This document shows positions 12,581 to 22,223 of a stretch of 64,000 nucleotides of DNA, in pieces. A program made the position numbers and the translations under genes. The notes below the pieces were generated by a model that made no database searches, was not told where the DNA came from, and was given only the letters and a program-made list of their open reading frames with translations. The first letter of the stretch is position 1; each line of letters begins with the position of its first letter. Source of the stretch: Clostridium sp. CS001 (GTDB taxonomy: Bacteria > Bacillota > Clostridia > Clostridiales > Clostridiaceae); contig NZ_JAIZZN010000019.1 of NCBI RefSeq assembly GCF_020443565.1, forward strand, positions 1 to 64,000, given 5' to 3'.

Positions 12581-13957
12581 ATGAAAGAATTTGATACCAT
12601 TGCTGCAATAGCAACAAGTATAGGCGAAGGTGGCATATCTATAATCAGAGTATCTGGTGATAAATCTATAGATATAGTAGATAGTATATTTGTAGGTAAA
12701 AATAATAGAAAGCTTAATGATTTTAAATCGTATACCATGAGATATGGTCATATTGTTGATAAGAGTGGTAATAGGCTTGATGAGGTTATTATTTCATATA
12801 TGAAAGGACCCAAAAGCTTTACTGCTGAAGATACAATTGAGATAAATTGTCATGGTGGAGTAGTTGGGACCAATAGGATACTACAAGAGATTATTAGAGC
12901 GGGGGCAAGAATAGCTGCGCCAGGCGAATTTACTAAAAGAGCATTTTTAAACGGTAGAATTGATTTAAGTCAAGCAGAAGCTGTTATAGATATAATAAGA
13001 GCAAAGACTGATCTTAGCATGAAGGCAGCACTTATGCAGTCGGAAGGTACGATTTCCAGGGAAATAAAAACTATAAGGAACAAATTACTTAGTGTGATTG
13101 CACATATAGAAGCAACTGTTGATTATCCTGAAGAGGATATGGAAGAAGTAACTGCACAAGAGGTCAGTGAAAATGTTACTAATATAATAGGTGAAATAGA
13201 TACGCTTTTAAGTACTGCAGATGAAGGCAAGATTCTAAGGGAAGGATTAAGCACTGTTATAGTTGGGAAACCCAATGTAGGAAAATCATCACTGCTTAAC
13301 GCTCTTGTAAAAGAAAAGAGAGCAATTGTCACTGATGTACCAGGAACAACAAGGGATGCCATAGAAGAGTATATAAGTATTGAAGGGATACCAGTTAAAA
13401 TAGTGGATACTGCAGGTATTCGTGAAACTGATGACATAGTTGAAAAAATAGGAGTAGAAAAATCAAAAGAAAAGATAGATGAGGCTGATTTAGTTATATT
13501 AATGTTAGATTTAAGTAACAGATTAAGCAATGAAGATAGAGAAATTATTAAATATATTAAAGATAAAAGATACATTGTACTATTAAATAAAAGTGATTTA
13601 GATGGTAAAATGGAGAAGGAAGAATTGAAAGACTTAAAGTCAAAATATATAACTAATATCTCCGTAAAAACAGGCAAAGGATTAGATCAGGTTAAAGATC
13701 ATATAAAAGACTTATTTTTTAATGGTGAGGTTAAAACAGAAGGGATATTTGTTACTAATAGTAGGCACAAGGAGTCATTAATAAGAGCAAAGGAAAACTT
13801 GGAAACGTCTCTAAATGCACTAGAATACACATCGGCTATAGATTTAGCTTCAATTGATATACGAAATGCATGGATGAGTTTAGGTGAGATTACAGGAGAG
13901 GCTTTAGAAGAAGATATTATACATAAGATATTTTCAGAATTTTGTTTAGGAAAGTAG
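12581..13957 (+). CDS. mnmE: tRNA modification GTPase MnmE
   Basis: A GTPase that with MnmG forms the cmnm5 modification on wobble uridine. The 458-aa protein has an N-terminal formyl-THF-binding domain ([22 protein letters not shown]), the G domain with P-loop [14 protein letters not shown] near 226, and the C-terminal catalytic cysteine motif FCLGK. It is followed seven bases later by mnmG, so the partners are co-translated. Confidence 0.97.
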   Translation: MKEFDTIAAIATSIGEGGISIIRVSGDKSIDIVDSIFVGKNNRKLNDFKSYTMRYGHIVDKSGNRLDEVIISYMKGPKSFTAEDTIEINCHGGVVGTNRILQEIIRAGARIAAPGEFTKRAFLNGRIDLSQAEAVIDIIRAKTDLSMKAALMQSEGTISREIKTIRNKLLSVIAHIEATVDYPEEDMEEVTAQEVSENVTNIIGEIDTLLSTADEGKILREGLSTVIVGKPNVGKSSLLNALVKEKRAIVTDVPGTTRDAIEEYISIEGIPVKIVDTAGIRETDDIVEKIGVEKSKEKIDEADLVILMLDLSNRLSNEDREIIKYIKDKRYIVLLNKSDLDGKMEKEELKDLKSKYITNISVKTGKGLDQVKDHIKDLFFNGEVKTEGIFVTNSRHKESLIRAKENLETSLNALEYTSAIDLASIDIRNAWMSLGEITGEALEEDIIHKIFSEFCLGK

Positions 13958-13964
13958 GGGTAAT

Positions 13965-15848
13965 ATGAAGTACATTGCAGATAATTTTGATGTTGTAGTA
14001 ATAGGTGCTGGTCATGCTGGTTGTGAGGCAGGTCTTGCAGCTGCAAGAATGGGTTTTAAAACTTTAATTTGTGCTATAAATTTAGATAGCGTGGCTTTAA
14101 TGTCGTGTAACCCTAATATTGGTGGGACTGCCAAGGGGCACTTGGTAAGAGAAATAGATGCCCTTGGCGGAGAAATGGGAATAAATATTGATAATACATA
14201 TATACAATCTAGGATGCTAAATACATCAAAGGGGCCAGCTGTGTTCTCACTGAGAGCTCAAGCTGACAAAAATGCATATGCACAAAGAATGAAGAGTGTA
14301 TTAGAAAAACAAGAAAACTTATATTTAAGACAATTAGAAGTGGTGTCTATAGATGCTATAGATGGAGAGGTTAAGGGTGTTCTTACGAGAAATGGTGCAT
14401 ACTTTAATGCTAAAGCTGTTGTTATAGCTTCTGGTACATACTTAAAATCAAAAGTTATAATTGGAGATCTTACTTATGATGAGGGCCCTAGTGGATTAAT
14501 GCCTGCAAATGAGCTTTCTAAATCCTTAAGTGAATTAGGGATAACACTTAGAAGGTTTAAAACAGGAACTCCAGCTAGAGTAAACAAGAGGTCTGTTGAT
14601 TTTTCTAAAATGGAAGAGCAATGTGGAGATGAAGAGGTAGTTCCATTTTCCTTTATAAGTGGAGATGTTGATCGCCAGCAAGTAAATTGCTATCTAACGT
14701 ATACAAATGAAGATACTCATAATGTTATTAGAGAAAATATCCATAGGTCTCCGTTATACAATGGATCAATTAAGAGTACGGGTCCTAGATATTGTCCATC
14801 TATTGAAGATAAAGTAATGAGGTTTGCAGATAAGGAAAGACATCAGATATTTATAGAGCCTGAAGGTGAGACTACAGATGAAATGTATGTTCAAGGTATG
14901 TCTAGTTCACTTCCAGAGGATATTCAAATGGCAGTGTTAAAAACAGTACCTGGACTTGAAAATGTTGAAATTATGAGGACGGCTTATGCCATAGAATATG
15001 ATTGTATAGACTCAACTGAGTTAAAGCTCTCTTTGGAGTTTAAAAAAATCAAAGGTTTATTCTCAGCAGGACAAATAAATGGTAGTTCGGGATATGAAGA
15101 AGCAGCCTCGCAAGGTCTTATTGCAGGGATTAATGCTGCTCTTAGTATTCAAAATAAGGACCCTTTAATAATTGAAAGGTCTGATGGATATATAGGGGTA
15201 TTAATCGATGATTTAGTTACTAAAGGAACCAATGAACCGTACAGGATGATGACTTCAAGGGCGGAGTATAGATTGCTATTAAGACAAGATAATGCCGATT
15301 TAAGGCTAACTGAAATTGGACATGGAATTGGTTTGGTTAATGAACATAGATACGAAATATTTAAGAAAAAGAAGCTACAACTTGAAGAGGAAATTGAGAG
15401 AATAAAGCATTTGCAAATTACAAACAAGAAAGAAGTTGAGGAATTTTTAATTTCTAAGAATTCTACACCACTTAAAAAACCAATTAGCTTATATGAACTT
15501 ATAAAAAGATCCGAGCTCGATTATTATATAGTTGGAAAATTGGATCCAGATAGACCTGAGTTAAACAAATATATTCAGCAACAAATCAATATTATCTCAA
15601 AATATGAAGGTTATATCCAAAAACAATTAGAACAAATTCAACAATTTAAAAAGTTTGAGAAGAAGATTATCCCAATGGATATAAACTATGATAATATAAA
15701 AGGATTAAGAATAGAAGCTATGCAAAAATTAGGTAAAATAAAACCTGAAAGTATAGGTCAAGCTTCTAGAATATCGGGGGTATCACCCGCAGATATGACT
15801 GTTTTAATGATATATATTGAGCAACAAAATAGGCTTAATAAACAATAA
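13965..15848 (+). CDS. mnmG: tRNA uridine-5-carboxymethylaminomethyl modification enzyme MnmG
   Basis: The FAD-dependent partner of MnmE. The dinucleotide-binding motif [20 protein letters not shown] starts near residue 10. The protein shows the family segments [23 protein letters not shown] and FKTGTPARV and is 627 aa, the usual length. It lies between mnmE and rsmG, the classical order. Confidence 0.97.
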   Translation: MKYIADNFDVVVIGAGHAGCEAGLAAARMGFKTLICAINLDSVALMSCNPNIGGTAKGHLVREIDALGGEMGINIDNTYIQSRMLNTSKGPAVFSLRAQADKNAYAQRMKSVLEKQENLYLRQLEVVSIDAIDGEVKGVLTRNGAYFNAKAVVIASGTYLKSKVIIGDLTYDEGPSGLMPANELSKSLSELGITLRRFKTGTPARVNKRSVDFSKMEEQCGDEEVVPFSFISGDVDRQQVNCYLTYTNEDTHNVIRENIHRSPLYNGSIKSTGPRYCPSIEDKVMRFADKERHQIFIEPEGETTDEMYVQGMSSSLPEDIQMAVLKTVPGLENVEIMRTAYAIEYDCIDSTELKLSLEFKKIKGLFSAGQINGSSGYEEAASQGLIAGINAALSIQNKDPLIIERSDGYIGVLIDDLVTKGTNEPYRMMTSRAEYRLLLRQDNADLRLTEIGHGIGLVNEHRYEIFKKKKLQLEEEIERIKHLQITNKKEVEEFLISKNSTPLKKPISLYELIKRSELDYYIVGKLDPDRPELNKYIQQQINIISKYEGYIQKQLEQIQQFKKFEKKIIPMDINYDNIKGLRIEAMQKLGKIKPESIGQASRISGVSPADMTVLMIYIEQQNRLNKQ

Positions 15849-15893
15849 AAAAAATTCATGGAAATTGTAAGATAGTGAAAGGAGGGCGAAATT

Positions 15894-16613
15894 TTGGAGT
15901 ACTTTAATATATTAAACAAGGCCAGTAATAACGAAGGACTTGAATATAACGAAAAGAAACATGGGCAATTTATGAGATATAAAGATCTTATAAAGGAATG
16001 GAATGAAAAAGTAAATTTGACTGCCATAAAAGAGGACGAAGAAATAGTAAAAAAACACTTTATTGATTCTATGAAGGTATTTAAATTTGATAAGCTAAAG
16101 GATGCAAAAAACGTTATAGACATAGGTACTGGAGGAGGGTTTCCAGGTATTCCTATGAAGATAATGAAGCCTGAAATTAATATAGTTTTATTAGATTCAC
16201 TAAACAAGAGAATTAAGTTTTTAAATGAAGTAATTAAAGAACTTAACCTAGAAGGTATCAAAGCTATTCACGGCAGAGCAGAAGATTTTGCTCAAGAAGT
16301 AGAGTATAGAGGGAGATTTGATGTAGCTGTTTCAAGAGCTGTTGCTAATTTAACAGTTCTTAGCGAATTTTGCATTCCATATGTTAAGGTTGGAGGTTAC
16401 TTTGTTGCAATGAAAGGCCCTGCGGTTGAAGAGGAAATTAAACAATCAAAAAATGCAATTAAAATACTTGGTGGACGAGTAGAACATATTGAAAAGGTAC
16501 AAATAGAAGATAGTGACTTAAATCATAACTTAGTGATAATAAAAAAGATATCTGAAACCAATAGAAAATATCCTAGAAAAGCTGGTATGGTTACTAAAAG
16601 TCCTTTATTGTAG
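15894..16613 (+). CDS. rsmG: 16S rRNA (guanine-N7) methyltransferase RsmG
   Basis: A 239-aa SAM methyltransferase that modifies the 530-loop guanine of 16S rRNA. The SAM motif is [17 protein letters not shown] near 80, followed by [15 protein letters not shown]. The start codon is TTG at 15894, supported by GGAGG nine bases upstream. It continues the mnmE-mnmG unit. Confidence 0.95.
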   Translation: MEYFNILNKASNNEGLEYNEKKHGQFMRYKDLIKEWNEKVNLTAIKEDEEIVKKHFIDSMKVFKFDKLKDAKNVIDIGTGGGFPGIPMKIMKPEINIVLLDSLNKRIKFLNEVIKELNLEGIKAIHGRAEDFAQEVEYRGRFDVAVSRAVANLTVLSEFCIPYVKVGGYFVAMKGPAVEEEIKQSKNAIKILGGRVEHIEKVQIEDSDLNHNLVIIKKISETNRKYPRKAGMVTKSPLL

Positions 16614-16743
16614 TGTTATAATTTATAGTGATATAATTTGTCGCACGAAAAGATAAAGAAAAAGAAGGAAATAATATCAAAACAGAGAATTGTTAATAAA
16701 AGGTAAAATAAAGAACAGGAAAAAACTTGAGGGATGGTATATT

Positions 16744-17523
16744 ATGCAAAATGATGTAAATTATGTATCCATAGAATTGATTTCTCCAAATGTTTATCAG
16801 CCTAGAAAGCACTTTAACGAAGAGGCAATTGAGGAACTATCTCAATCCATAAAAATTTATGGAATAATTCAGCCATTGACGGTTAGAAAAAGTGGTGAAA
16901 GTAGATATGAGTTAGTTGCAGGTGAGAGAAGATTAAGGGCGGCAAAAAAAATAGGGCTTCAGCAAGTTCCAGTAATTATTGTTGATATTACAGATAAGGA
17001 TTCAGCAGCTATTGCCCTGCTAGAAAACCTTCAAAGAGAAGACTTAAATTTCTTAGAAGAAGCTTTAGCTTACTATAATCTTATACAGGATCATTCGTAT
17101 ACCCAAGAACAATTAGCACATACAATAGGCAAGAAACAATCTACTATTGCTAATAAGTTAAGGTTACTAAAATTAGATAAAGAAATTACAAATGTATTGG
17201 TGGAAAACAAACTTACAGAGAGACATGCTAGAGCTTTATTAAAGTTGCCAGATATGAAGTTGCAAAAGAAAGTACTTAAAGTAATAATTAATAAATCTTT
17301 AAATGTTAAAAACACAGAAGATCTTATTGAAAAAGAACTATTAAAATTACGTCGAGATGAAGTAGCAGTTGATGGAAAAAAGAAAATTAAAGGGATCTTC
17401 TCACCGAGGGTATACATAAACACCATAAAACAAGTTTTTGATAAGTATGGTATAAATGCAGAGTATAAGTCTAAGGAACTAGAAGATAGCATAGAGGTAA
17501 CCATAAGAATACCTAAAAATTAA
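16744..17523 (+). CDS. noc: Nucleoid occlusion protein Noc (ParB family)
   Basis: A 259-aa ParB-like protein. It has the N-terminal ParB/CTP-binding region (LISPNVYQPRKHF, GERRLRAAKKIG and ENLQREDLN) and a central helix-turn-helix (YTQEQLAHTIGKKQSTIANKLRLL). A second ParB paralogue lies 0.9 kb downstream, and the position between rsmG and parA is that of Noc, which blocks division over the nucleoid. ATG 16744 follows GAGGG by 10 bases; a TTG 54 bases upstream in frame is less likely. Confidence 0.9.
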   Translation: MQNDVNYVSIELISPNVYQPRKHFNEEAIEELSQSIKIYGIIQPLTVRKSGESRYELVAGERRLRAAKKIGLQQVPVIIVDITDKDSAAIALLENLQREDLNFLEEALAYYNLIQDHSYTQEQLAHTIGKKQSTIANKLRLLKLDKEITNVLVENKLTERHARALLKLPDMKLQKKVLKVIINKSLNVKNTEDLIEKELLKLRRDEVAVDGKKKIKGIFSPRVYINTIKQVFDKYGINAEYKSKELEDSIEVTIRIPKN

Positions 17524-17530
17524 TTATAAG

Positions 17531-17573
17531 AAGTATAATGTTTCACGTGAAACATTATGCTTCTTATTTTATA
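17531..17573 (+). terminator. Noc terminator hairpin containing a parS site
   Basis: A 19-bp inverted repeat with one G-U pair and no loop (AAGAAGTATAATGTTTCAC and its complement) is followed by ATTTTAT. It lies seven bases after the noc stop and has the form of a rho-independent terminator; its centre is the parS palindrome. Confidence 0.65.
17539..17554. other. parS partition site 1
   Basis: A perfect 16-bp parS palindrome, TGTTTCACGTGAAACA, the binding site of Spo0J/ParB. It lies between noc and parA at the centre of a longer inverted repeat. Confidence 0.95.
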
Positions 17574-17651
17574 TAAATTAATATATAATAAACTATATAA
17601 CAAAGTTTAATTACATAAATATAAATAATATTATGAAGGGCAGGTGTAGTC

Positions 17652-18428
17652 ATGAAAACCATATGTATTTTTAATCAAAAGGGTGGGGTAGGTAAAACAA
17701 CTACTAATATAAACTTATGTTCTTATTTAGCTATGCAAGGAAAGAAAGTTTTAACCATAGATATTGATCCTCAAGGTAATACTACAAGTGGGTTAGGATT
17801 TGATAAGAAAAAAGTCAATTTATCAATATATGATTTACTAACATCAGATGTTTCTATTAGGGACACTATAAAAGAATGTGAGTTAGTAAATAACTTATAT
17901 TTAGTACCTTCTACAATGGAACTTGCAGGTGCAGAGGTGGAACTCATTAACAAAAGTAACAGGGAAAATACATTGAAAGAAAAGCTTAAAGAAATTGAGG
18001 GTGAATTCGATTATATTTTCATAGATTGTCCACCTTCATTGGGAATTTTAACTATAAATGCTCTAACTGCTGCAAATAGTGTACTTACACCTATTCAATG
18101 TGAGTTTTATGCATTAGAGGGTGTAGGACAATTAGTAAATACTATACAACTAGTTAAAAAATCTTTAAATAAAAAATTAGAAATAGAGGGTATAATTTTA
18201 AGTATGTATGATAACAGAACAAAATTATGCAATGAAGTTGTATTAGAAGTTAAGAAATATTTCAACGATAAGGTTTACAATACAACTATACCTAGAAACA
18301 TAAGATTAGCTGAAGCACCAAGTTTTGGACTTCCAATTATGTTGTATGATGATAAATGTAAGGGTGCAGAGGCCTATGAGGCATTAGCAAATGAATTTTT
18401 ACATAGACAAGGAGATGATAAAATTTGA
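17652..18428 (+). CDS. parA: Chromosome partitioning ATPase ParA/Soj
   Basis: A 258-aa Walker-type ATPase with the deviant P-loop KGGVGKTTTNINL near residue 10, Walker B FIDCPPSLGIL near 122 and the ParA signature. It acts with ParB and parS in origin segregation and modulates DnaA in Bacillus. Its stop overlaps the start of parB (TTGA), indicating translational coupling. Confidence 0.96.
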   Translation: MKTICIFNQKGGVGKTTTNINLCSYLAMQGKKVLTIDIDPQGNTTSGLGFDKKKVNLSIYDLLTSDVSIRDTIKECELVNNLYLVPSTMELAGAEVELINKSNRENTLKEKLKEIEGEFDYIFIDCPPSLGILTINALTAANSVLTPIQCEFYALEGVGQLVNTIQLVKKSLNKKLEIEGIILSMYDNRTKLCNEVVLEVKKYFNDKVYNTTIPRNIRLAEAPSFGLPIMLYDDKCKGAEAYEALANEFLHRQGDDKI

Positions 18429-19273
18429 GTAAGAAGTTTGGATTAGGTAAAGGGTTAGGAGCGTTAATACCGGAAGAGGAAATTTTAGAGGAGAATTCTT
18501 CAGTTTTTAAAATACCTATGAATTTAATTAAAGCTAACAAAGAGCAGCCAAGGAAAAACTTTGACCCTGAAAAGATATCAGAGCTTGCTGAATCTATAAA
18601 AGAGCATGGTGTGATTCAACCCATTATACTGAATAAGGAAGAAGATATATATGTAGTTATAGCAGGCGAGAGAAGATTTAGAGCTGCTAGAAGTATTGGA
18701 CTTTCTGAGATACCCGCTATTGTTATGAATATAAGTAATAAGGAAGTATTAGAAATATCATTAATAGAAAATATTCAAAGGGAAGACCTAAATCCTATTG
18801 AAGAAGCAATAGCATATAAGAAGCTATTGGTAGATTTTAATCTTACTCAGGAAGAAATAAGTAAAAAAGTTTCAAAATCAAGAACGGCAATAGCAAATTG
18901 TATGAGATTATTAAATCTAGATGAGAGAGTTCAAGATTACTTAATTGATGAAGTAATTTCTGAAGGTCATGGAAGAGCAATATTAGGTTTAAATGATAAA
19001 CAACTTCAATATGAAATTGCCCAAATGGTAATAGATGATAGTCTCAATGTAAGGCAAACAGAAAGATTAGTAAAGAGCGTTGGAACAGAAAAAAAGGAAA
19101 AGGTACATAAGAATCAGAATGATGTATACTACAAAGATATAATGAACAAGTTAGAAAATTGCTTTGGAACTAAGGTTTTTATAAATTCAAAAAATAAAAA
19201 TAAAGGTAAAATAGAAATTGAGTATTATTCAGAAGAAGACTTTGAAAGAATCTTAGAGGTTTTAAACATATAA
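18425..19273 (+). CDS. parB: Chromosome partitioning protein ParB/Spo0J
   Basis: A 282-aa CTP-dependent DNA clamp that loads at parS. It begins with the family sequence KFGLGKGLGALIPEEE, has the CTP-binding GERRFRAARSIG near 78, the box ENIQREDLNPIEEA near 111 and a helix-turn-helix (LTQEEISKKVSKSRTAIANCMRLL, in two stretches). The start is TTG at 18425, overlapping parA by four bases. Its stop codon abuts a repeat element. Confidence 0.95.
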   Translation: MSKKFGLGKGLGALIPEEEILEENSSVFKIPMNLIKANKEQPRKNFDPEKISELAESIKEHGVIQPIILNKEEDIYVVIAGERRFRAARSIGLSEIPAIVMNISNKEVLEISLIENIQREDLNPIEEAIAYKKLLVDFNLTQEEISKKVSKSRTAIANCMRLLNLDERVQDYLIDEVISEGHGRAILGLNDKQLQYEIAQMVIDDSLNVRQTERLVKSVGTEKKEKVHKNQNDVYYKDIMNKLENCFGTKVFINSKNKNKGKIEIEYYSEEDFERILEVLNI

Positions 19274-19403
19274 CGACATTTCAGAAGGAAGGCATTCGAC
19301 TTCCTTTAAGTGGAAGTACATGCCATAGCAAAGACAAAACTTGAACGGGAGTATTAATCTCCTTCTGAAGTTGTTAATATTGCAGCATCGTAGATGATGA
19401 ATA
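19271..19403 (+). repeat. Intergenic stem-loop repeat, family B, copy 1
   Basis: The segment is bounded by an inverted repeat (GACATTTCAGAAGGA and TCCTTCTGAAGTTGTT) and ends with the family tail GTTGTTAATATTGCAGC followed by the small hairpin CATC-GTA-GATG at 19386-19396. The interior differs from the other copies. It starts on the parB stop codon and is followed directly by parS site 2. Confidence 0.7.
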
Positions 19404-19404
19404 A

Positions 19405-19420
19405 TGTTTCACGTGAAACA
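19405..19420. other. parS partition site 2
   Basis: A second perfect TGTTTCACGTGAAACA, 1.87 kb from the first. It sits between the repeat tail and the Shine-Dalgarno sequence of the DUF4446 gene, so ParB spreading could affect that gene's promoter region. Confidence 0.95.
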
Positions 19421-19443
19421 TAGTAGAGAGGATGTAATTAATA

Positions 19444-19947
19444 ATGCAGAGCATAACTAGCTTTATAAATAGCGCACAAGTATATATAATATTAGCACTT
19501 ATAATCTTAGTAATCATATTACTTATAACAGTTATAATGAATCATATATCATTAAGTAAATTAGAAACTAAGTACAGAAAATTAATGAGAGGTGCAAATA
19601 ATAAAAACTTAGAAGAGATGGTTATATCATACTTAGATAAAATTGATGAAGTTAAAGAAGATAATGAAAGTGTGAAAAGAATGTATGAGCAAATACATGA
19701 AAAATTGAATTTGTGTGTACAAAAAACTTCAATAATTAGATATAAGGCCTTTGAAGATGTTGGAAGCGATTTAAGTTTTTCAATAGCGTTGCTTGATGGA
19801 AAGCATGACGGTTTTATATTAACAAGTATCTATGGTAGAAATGAGAGTACTACTTATGCAAAACCAATAGACAAGGGGATATCCAGGTATGATTTGTCTG
19901 AGGAAGAAAAGAAAGTACTAGGACAGACAATAGGGTTAAAAAGATAA
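19444..19947 (+). CDS. DUF4446 family membrane-anchored protein
   Basis: A 167-aa protein with one N-terminal membrane segment (about residues 14-35, strongly I/L/V rich), a basic patch and a helical region (YRKLMRGANNKNLEEMVISYLDKIDEV). A globular end has a beta-like stretch (DLSFSIALLDGKHDGFILTSIYG). The family is frequent downstream of parB in clostridia; its function is not known to me. GAGAGGATG lies upstream of the ATG. Confidence 0.85.
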   Translation: MQSITSFINSAQVYIILALIILVIILLITVIMNHISLSKLETKYRKLMRGANNKNLEEMVISYLDKIDEVKEDNESVKRMYEQIHEKLNLCVQKTSIIRYKAFEDVGSDLSFSIALLDGKHDGFILTSIYGRNESTTYAKPIDKGISRYDLSEEEKKVLGQTIGLKR

Positions 19948-20031
19948 AGCTATAGGTAAAAGAGCACTAATAAGTAAAATTAAAATAATAAATAAGGTCA
20001 AAACAATAAAATAATATAGTAATGATGTAAT

Positions 20032-20076
20032 AAAAAATCTCTTTTGTGGAAAACTAAAAACAAAGGAGGTTTTTTT
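20032..20076 (+). promoter_or_regulatory. Terminator-like hairpin that sequesters the Shine-Dalgarno of the UPF0180 gene
   Basis: Bases 20032-20046 pair with 20061-20075 in a 15-bp stem with two G-U pairs and a 14-nt loop. The 3' arm contains AAAGGAGG and ends in a run of seven T that touches the ATG at 20077. The hairpin could stop transcription or hide the ribosome binding site. Confidence 0.6.
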
Positions 20077-20334
20077 ATGGTAATATGTGTTTCACAAGAG
20101 CTTCAATGTCTGCAAGAGGAATTAGTTAAAAGAGGTTATACAGTTATAAATAACAGGGATAATAATGTTTATTGTGAGGCAATAATATGCAATCTTAAAA
20201 ATGGTGGACTTGTAAATTTAAACATGCAAAACAATATAAAAAGGGAAGGGACTTTAATTATTGATAGTGGGAGCAAGACTATTGATGAAATAGAATATAT
20301 ATTATGTAACAGAGTTTATAGTTCAATATTTTAA
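20077..20334 (+). CDS. UPF0180 family protein (YkuS-like)
   Basis: An 85-aa protein resembling the YkuS/UPF0180 family: an N-terminal helix (CVSQELQCLQEELVKRGYTVIN), a short strand region and VNLNMQNNIKREGTLIIDSGSKTIDEI. Function unknown. The ATG at 20077 follows AAAGGAGG by seven bases; a longer in-frame reading from TTG 20044 would begin inside the hairpin and lacks a ribosome binding site. Confidence 0.75.
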   Translation: MVICVSQELQCLQEELVKRGYTVINNRDNNVYCEAIICNLKNGGLVNLNMQNNIKREGTLIIDSGSKTIDEIEYILCNRVYSSIF

Positions 20335-20458
20335 AAATAGATATTTTATATAATATTGAGTTACTTAAATAATAGGTACAAACTATACAATATAACAGTA
20401 ATAGTACATAAAAATCGGTAGGGTGTGAAATAAATAAAGACAGATATAGAAAAAAGTA

Positions 20459-20499
20459 AAAAATCCTAAGAAAAGCATAAGGCTAGCTTAGGATTTTTA
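20459..20499. terminator. Bidirectional terminator between the UPF0180 gene and yyaC
   Basis: Stem AAATCCTAAG / CTTAGGATTT (20461-20470 and 20487-20496) is flanked by A on one side and T on the other, so it can end transcription from both converging genes. Confidence 0.85.
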
Positions 20500-20513
20500 T
20501 TTAAGATATTAAA

Positions 20514-21116
20514 TTATGCTTTTGCATCATTGATGCTCAGTTCATTATAAAGGGAATTAAGTTTCTTTCCGCCTACAGTTTTTAATATTGAATGATATAA
20601 ACCATTTGAGATAGCGTCAGCAAGTACCATTACAGTATATAATCTTGTGTTTTGGAGAACCATAAACTCAAAGGCGCCAGATATGTTAACTACTCCAGTT
20701 ATGCTTAGGTTACCTACTTTAGGTAAGTCTTTATTCATGGCAGCACCAGGGCTTAGTGGTTTTTCTTCAACTATGACTTTACCTACGTTTTGCAAACTTC
20801 CAAGGCAAGCATCAATTGCAATAATATAAGGGTCAGTGTAGGTATAATTAATTTCATCAATTGTTTCACATAAATTTTTAGCATGCACAGGGCATTCAAG
20901 GCTACCATAAATATGGACTTTATTTCTAGAGAGAAATTTTAACTTGTTTCCTACTAGTGGTCCTAAACTATCGCCAGTAGACCTGTCTGTTCCAATACAT
21001 AATATAACAATTGGACGCGAGCATTTAGCTATGGGTAAGATGTATTCACTTATAATATCTCGTAACTTAAAAGTACAATCAAGGGACATTGAATCTAAAA
21101 TAACTTTATCTACCAT
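20514..21116 (-). CDS. yyaC: Sporulation-linked protein YyaC (GPR-protease fold)
   Basis: A 200-aa protein of the YyaC family, structurally related to the spore germination protease GPR and found only in spore formers. It shows the conserved IVILCIGTDRSTGDSLGPLVG near 36-56, DPYIIAIDACLG near 95 and LPKVGNLSITGVVN. I take ATG 21116, six bases after AGGAGGT; an in-frame ATG ten codons upstream has no ribosome binding site and lies in a hairpin loop. Confidence 0.88.
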   Translation of the reverse strand: MVDKVILDSMSLDCTFKLRDIISEYILPIAKCSRPIVILCIGTDRSTGDSLGPLVGNKLKFLSRNKVHIYGSLECPVHAKNLCETIDEINYTYTDPYIIAIDACLGSLQNVGKVIVEEKPLSPGAAMNKDLPKVGNLSITGVVNISGAFEFMVLQNTRLYTVMVLADAISNGLYHSILKTVGGKKLNSLYNELSINDAKA

Positions 21117-21117
21117 A

Positions 21118-21160
21118 AAAAAACCTCCTATTTGGATTTTATCCATGTAGGAGGTTTTTT
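21118..21160 (-). promoter_or_regulatory. Terminator-like hairpin that sequesters the Shine-Dalgarno of yyaC
   Basis: On the minus strand the 13-base arm AAAAAACCTCCTA pairs perfectly with TAGGAGGTTTTTT (21148-21160 with 21118-21130) across a 17-nt loop. The 3' arm is the Shine-Dalgarno sequence of yyaC and its T run touches the ATG. It also follows the stop of the upstream permease gene by three bases and could be its terminator. Confidence 0.65.
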
Positions 21161-21163
21161 ATT

Positions 21164-22216
21164 CTATAAAACTTCAACTTTTTTCAATATGTTGTAAAAA
21201 ACTAAGAAAAACATACAAAATAACATGCCTAGGATTCCATTAGCTTTAAGTCCTATGAATATAGAAGCAAGAACTGCTACTGGATGAATTCCTAGTGAGG
21301 TAGATACAATCTTAGGTTCTATGATTTGTCTTACAATGGTTATAATTATGTAAGATATTAAAAGCCCCAAAGCAGCTACATAATTACCAGATATAAAAAA
21401 TATTATTATTGAAGGAATGTATATTGCGCCTATTCCTAAGATAGGCAACAAGTCAAAGAGACCACACAATATACTTAGTGTTACAGCATATTTGACTTTA
21501 AAAACGGAAAAAACAACTAATGTTTCTAAAAAGGTTATAGTAATTATAATTAGATAAGAAAGAAGATAGTTTTTAAGCATCTTTTTTGATTCATCATATA
21601 TATAATGTACTCTATGTTCATTCTTTTCGGGAATTAAAGCAAAGATTTTGTTACTTGAAGAAGATAAGTCTTTTGTAAAAAAGTAAGTAGTAAGCAAAGT
21701 GAATAACAAAACCATTAAGGTATAAGGTATAACAGATACAAAACCTAAAGTTTGAGAAAATAGCTTTGTAGATATGTCCACACTAAGGTTTATGGTTTTT
21801 GTTATATAATTAGTGATATTTGATTCAATATTACTAATTATACTTGGGTCCAAATTTTTGTAATAATCCTGAAGATTGTTAAAAAAGCTAAGTATGTTAT
21901 CTTTATTAGAAGATACATAGGATTGAGCACTTTTTGCCAGTTGTATTGATTCGGAAGTTATGGTAGTAATTATTATGATTAGTAGCACAACAATTGTAGT
22001 GAAGAATACAGTAGTTGTAAATAGTGAAGCTACAGTACTTTTAATTTTAAGTTTCTTCATCAAATAACTGGTTGGTATCTTAAGAAATAAGGCTAAAATA
22101 AGTGCAAATACAAAAGGTAACGTATAACCTATAGTTCCAAAGAATACTACAAATATAAAAGTATACAAAACAAAGAAGATAACTAGTTTATCAATTTTCC
22201 TTAGAATACTTTCCAT
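21164..22216 (-). CDS. AI-2E family transporter-like membrane protein
   Basis: A 350-aa polytopic membrane protein of the AI-2 exporter/PerM (YdbO/YtvI) superfamily. It has paired N-terminal membrane segments (about 12-55), a central soluble part, and a C-terminal cluster with LPILGIGAIYIPSIIIFFISG and the conserved EPKIVSTSLGIHPVAVLASIFIGLK. Relatives include sporulation protein YtvI. The substrate is unknown. I place the start at ATG 22216, seven bases after the desulfurase stop, with AAAGGTG upstream. Confidence 0.85.
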   Translation of the reverse strand: MESILRKIDKLVIFFVLYTFIFVVFFGTIGYTLPFVFALILALFLKIPTSYLMKKLKIKSTVASLFTTTVFFTTIVVLLIIIITTITSESIQLAKSAQSYVSSNKDNILSFFNNLQDYYKNLDPSIISNIESNITNYITKTINLSVDISTKLFSQTLGFVSVIPYTLMVLLFTLLTTYFFTKDLSSSSNKIFALIPEKNEHRVHYIYDESKKMLKNYLLSYLIIITITFLETLVVFSVFKVKYAVTLSILCGLFDLLPILGIGAIYIPSIIIFFISGNYVAALGLLISYIIITIVRQIIEPKIVSTSLGIHPVAVLASIFIGLKANGILGMLFCMFFLVFYNILKKVEVL

Positions 22217-22223
22217 TAAAAGA

